A stretch of 64,000 nucleotides of DNA from Rufibacter ruber (GTDB taxonomy: Bacteria > Bacteroidota > Bacteroidia > Cytophagales > Hymenobacteraceae): contig NZ_LRMM01000001.1 of NCBI RefSeq assembly GCF_001647275.1, positions 1-64,000 on the forward strand, in the 5' to 3' direction. The notes under the pieces were generated by a model. It searched no databases. It saw only the letters and a program-made list of their open reading frames with translations, and was not told the DNA's origin. A program made the position numbers and the translations under genes. Of the stretch, positions 61,720 to 64,000 are shown piece by piece; the stretch's first letter is position 1; each line of letters starts with the position of its first letter.

Positions 61720-62733
61720 CTACGCTTGCTGTTGAAACCGTTGGCCCAGGCCTTGAAAAGAACCAGACTGGGCGTTTCTGGCCTGTTTTTCAGAAAACGG
61801 CTCCAAAACAGGCGCGGCTTTGGGCGGAAGGCACAAGGCTACCGCCTCTTCAATGGTGTCCACCTGGAACCGGTAGCCCGCCTGCAACAGCCGGGCGGGG
61901 GCCACCCACCGGCTTTTCAGGAGCAGTTCCGTCTCGGTTCGCAGGAGCCAGGCCCCCACCTCCAGCATCCATTTTCTGGCCCGCAACCCAAAGCCCCGCC
62001 CCAAAGCGTTCCGGACGGTCTGCATGAAGAGGTGGTTGGGCACCGGCCGCGGGGCGGCGAGGTTGAAATCGCCTTCCAGCTCTTCGTGCTGAATCAGGAA
62101 CTCCAGGCTGTTGATCAGGTCCTGGGCGTGAATCCAGCTGAAGCACTGCAGGCCGTTGCCCTGCCTTCCACCTAAACCAAAACGGGCCAGGTTCAGGTAG
62201 TACGGCATCACGCCGCCGCCTTGGGCCAGCACTATGGCCAGGCGCAGCCCAATCTTGCGGGTGCCGGGGGTATGCTGGGAGTAGAACGCGTTTTCCCATT
62301 TGGTGCAGACCTCCACAGAGAAACCGGTGCCCACTTCCCCGGTCAGTTCGTCCTGCGGACCGTCTAGGGCATGGCGGTAAATGGTGGCAGAGGCTGCGTT
62401 GACCCAGAGCGGGGGCGGGCTTTGCAGTTGCCGAACGGCCTCGCCCAGCACCTGCGTGGCATTTACCCGGGAAGAGATGATGGCGCGCCTGTTCTTCTGG
62501 GTATAGCGGCAGTTCACGCTCTTGCCGGTGAGGTTGATCAGGACATCTGCCTTCTCCAGATGCTGCACCCAGGGGCCCAGGTGGGTGGCATCCCACTGCA
62601 CGTGCCGCGCCGGGGTCTGCCGGGCAGAGGGTTTTCTGGTGAGAAGGATGACCTCATCTCCTTTGCCGGTGAAATGCTGGGAGAGCAACTGACCTATAAA
62701 GCCGCTGCCGCCCGCTATTATGATCTTGGCCAT
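61720..62733 (-). CDS. TIGR01777-family NAD(P)-dependent epimerase
   Basis: Extended SDR of 337 aa of the YfcH/SDR39U1 type. The dinucleotide-binding motif GGSGFIGQLLSQHF is near the N-terminus, then VLINLTGKSVNCRYT, SASATIYRHALDG and a conserved SWIHAQDLINSLEFL. The C-terminal DUF1731-like part includes ARKWMLEVGAWLLRTETELL. Members are usually about 295-305 aa; here the C-terminus is longer because the natural end runs into PAL38 copy 38 (61,772-61,809), which adds about 30 residues (VLEPFSEKQARNAQ then SGSFQGLGQRF). It is the first enzyme gene of the gbsR-led cluster. Confidence 0.9.
   Translation of the reverse strand: MAKIIIAGGSGFIGQLLSQHFTGKGDEVILLTRKPSARQTPARHVQWDATHLGPWVQHLEKADVLINLTGKSVNCRYTQKNRRAIISSRVNATQVLGEAVRQLQSPPPLWVNAASATIYRHALDGPQDELTGEVGTGFSVEVCTKWENAFYSQHTPGTRKIGLRLAIVLAQGGGVMPYYLNLARFGLGGRQGNGLQCFSWIHAQDLINSLEFLIQHEELEGDFNLAAPRPVPNHLFMQTVRNALGRGFGLRARKWMLEVGAWLLRTETELLLKSRWVAPARLLQAGYRFQVDTIEEAVALCLPPKAAPVLEPFSEKQARNAQSGSFQGLGQRFQQQA
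61772..61809. repeat. PAL38 palindrome, copy 38 (inside coding sequence)
   Basis: The only copy located well inside an open reading frame. It forms codons of the epimerase C-terminal extension (GCGTTTCTGGCCTGTTTT / GAAAACGGCTCCAAAACAG). Confidence 0.8.
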
Positions 62734-62807
62734 ACGGGTATGAATTAAGTGTTGTAATGTTTTGAACTTTCAGAAAACAATGAAACATAAAAGGCAAAAA
62801 AATAGCG

Positions 62808-63314
62808 CTACTTGAACAGCTTGAAAATAGACCCGAAGAACCAGTTCTCCTCGGCTTTCAGCATGGTCTCCAGGGTTTTGTCCACGTTGGTGGCTAGTTT
62901 GTTAATATCGGTCACAGAGGTTTTAAAGGTTTTGTATTCTGGGTCCTGCTCGTCACCCTCTACCGCCTGCAGCTGGTTCAGGAGCTTGAGCACCGGTTCC
63001 AGTTCGCGGCGCTTGCGCTCTTTGGCCACCTGGCGGGCAATGTACCACACGTCTTTCTCGGCGTAGAAATATTCCTTGCGCTCGCCGCTGCGGTGCTGCT
63101 TCTCCACCAGGCCCCAGTTTATCAGATCACGCAGGGTCATGTTGGCGTTGCCGCGCGAAATCTGCAGCTGCTCCATGACCTGCTCAGTGGTCAAGGCCTC
63201 CGGCGAAATCAGGAGCAGGGCGTGCACCTGGGCCATGGTGCGGTTAATACCCCACTCAGACCCCAGCTTGCCCCAGGCTTCAATGAATTTCTGTTTGGCC
63301 TCTGCTAATTCCAT
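62808..63314 (-). CDS. GbsR/MarR-type transcriptional regulator
   Basis: DNA-binding protein of 168 aa resembling the GbsR group of the MarR superfamily. The winged helix-turn-helix (about 35-95) reads LTTEQVMEQLQISRGNANMTLRDLINWGLVEKQHRSGERKEYF. A helical dimerisation tail ends NWFFGSIFKLFK. It lies 74 bp upstream of the epimerase gene on the same strand, so it probably heads and regulates the cluster. The -7 element sits only 4 bp before the ATG, so the mRNA may be leaderless. The inducer is unknown. Confidence 0.88.
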   Translation of the reverse strand: MELAEAKQKFIEAWGKLGSEWGINRTMAQVHALLLISPEALTTEQVMEQLQISRGNANMTLRDLINWGLVEKQHRSGERKEYFYAEKDVWYIARQVAKERKRRELEPVLKLLNQLQAVEGDEQDPEYKTFKTSVTDINKLATNVDKTLETMLKAEENWFFGSIFKLFK

Positions 63315-63318
63315 GGCC

Positions 63319-63349
63319 CAAAGGTATAGAAGTTTTTAAACTTTCAAAA
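63319..63349 (-). promoter_or_regulatory. Bacteroidota-type promoter of gbsR-like gene
   Basis: On the minus strand, TTTTG (63,345-63,349) and TACCTTTG (63,319-63,326) are separated by 18 bp. The start codon follows the -7 box by 4 bp, so the transcript should begin at or very near the ATG. Confidence 0.6.
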
Positions 63350-63451
63350 TTTATTGAAATATACTTTTGCAGTAAGTAAAAGGTTGCGGCTGCGCCGAAT
63401 TTTTCCGGAACTATTTTATAAGCCGTTCCTGGCCTCATGCTTGTGCACGGG

Positions 63452-63491
63452 CGTTTTTAGGCTGTTTTCCGGAAAACAGCCTAAAAAAACG
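63452..63491. repeat. PAL38 palindrome, copy 39
   Basis: Near-perfect AGGCT-type copy (GCGTTTTTAGGCTGTTTT / AAAACAGCCTAAAAAAACGC). Confidence 0.85.
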
Positions 63492-63672
63492 CAAAAGCGG
63501 TGTTCCTTCTCCATAGGGAGAAGGGTAGGATGAGGGAGAGGCGGTTCAAGTAGTAAGGGCTACGGCTACTGGCGCAGACCCTGGCAGGTCTGGGAGACAC
63601 TGCGAAGTCTTGTGAGCGCGCTAGACAGCAGAGGCAAAAGCAACGGGGGCTACCTTCCCCCGGAGGGGGATC

Positions 63673-63711
63673 TCTGTTTTTTGCCTGTTTTTCTGAAAAC
63701 AGCAAAAAGCG
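63673..63711. repeat. PAL38 palindrome, copy 40
   Basis: Copy reading CTGTTTTTTGCCTGTTTT / GAAAACAGCAAAAAGCGG. Confidence 0.75.
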
Positions 63712-63806
63712 GCGCTAGGCGGTGAAAGCCGGTTTTTTAGAGGGAAAACAGAAAACCGCGCCCACCTCTTTCCGTTAGAAAGAACTCACCGTTAATAATT
63801 TACACA

Positions 63807-64000
63807 ATGGCAGCTACTTCAAATTACGCACTCATCACGGGCGGAACCGTGGGCATTGGCTATGAGTTGGCCAATATCTTCGCCCAGAACGGGTACCACC
63901 TCATCTTGGTGGCCCGAGACCAAACCGAACTGGACCAGCGCGCGGCAGAGTTCCGGCAGAAGCACGGCGTGGAGGTGGTCACCCTGGCCAAGGACCTGTT
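63807..64000 (+). CDS. short-chain dehydrogenase/reductase, N-terminal part
   Basis: Partial gene running off the window. The first 64 residues begin MAATSNYALITGGTVGIGYE and show the SDR cofactor motif TGGTVGIG (TGxxxGIG) at about 10-17. Then come LVARDQTELDQRA, an Arg after the second strand that favours NADP(H), and VEVVTLAKDL. It is a classical SDR; substrate cannot be told from this fragment. It is divergent from the gbsR-led cluster. Confidence 0.85.
   Translation, partial: MAATSNYALITGGTVGIGYELANIFAQNGYHLILVARDQTELDQRAAEFRQKHGVEVVTLAKDL

Larger units (their letters stand above)
63315..63806. other. divergent spacer between gbsR-like and SDR genes
   Basis: A 492-bp spacer. It holds the gbsR-type promoter, PAL38 copies 39 and 40, and between them a CTTCTCC / GGAGAAGG palindrome and GACCCTGGCAGGTCTGGG repeats. 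No gene was seen. Confidence 0.5.

Overview
The window is about 54% G+C and reads as chromosomal DNA from a Bacteroidota bacterium of the order Cytophagales, most like Hymenobacteraceae (Rufibacter or a close relative). That placement is inference. It rests on several things: SusC-like and carboxypeptidase-regulatory-domain outer membrane receptors; a PorT-like barrel; DUF4142 lipoproteins; a queA, asnS and uvrA set with Bacteroidota-style sequences; almost no Shine-Dalgarno sequences; and several promoters of the TTTG / TAnnTTTG type. No rRNA, tRNA, prophage, integrase, transposase gene or CRISPR array was seen.

Layout. 0-10 kb: M14 peptidase lipoprotein, GNAT acetyltransferase, YeiH-type exporter with a LysR regulator, a LytS/LytTR-type two-component pair, a TPR protein, a TonB-dependent receptor and a secreted Lys/Ala-rich protein. 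10-18 kb: asnS, rpoN, a PAP2-like membrane protein, a lactate-permease-family transporter and a PaaG-like enoyl-CoA hydratase. 18-24 kb: M28 aminopeptidase, GH20 hexosaminidase, small membrane proteins and a broken lipoprotein gene. 24-28 kb: four tandem DUF4142 lipoprotein genes and two tiny lipoproteins. 28-36 kb: uvrA, a D-threonine-aldolase/D-serine-dehydratase-like PLP enzyme, a LOG-family protein, a MacB-like permease and queA. 36-50 kb: a multi-PAS histidine kinase, ispD, an ABC ATPase, a DUF2795 protein, an outer membrane barrel, a DUF349 protein, ettA, an alpha/beta hydrolase and a YceI lipoprotein. 50-64 kb: M16 peptidase, a large TonB-type barrel, a second PAS/GAF kinase with a 13-glutamine run, and a gbsR-led cluster (epimerase, SRPBCC membrane protein, methyltransferase, DUF2071). 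The window ends inside a short-chain dehydrogenase.

The most striking feature is in the spacers. About 40 copies of a roughly 38-bp imperfect palindrome (named PAL38 here: left arm CGTTTTnGGCCTGTTTT, loop of about 4 nt, right arm AAAACAGGCCnAAAACG) lie between genes, about one per 1.6 kb, and two touch coding sequence. At least four other small palindromic or MITE-like families share the same spacers, and a 500-bp non-coding hairpin field lies at 49.45-49.97 kb. I see no transposase that would mobilise any of them.

Five genes are each broken by a single lesion: GH20, a lipoprotein, uvrA, a TonB-type receptor and a methyltransferase. Four carry one-base indels and one carries a TGG-to-TAG stop. 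The two fragments of each gene still match one family end to end. This many lesions, including one in uvrA, points to residual assembly errors at least as strongly as to real gene decay.
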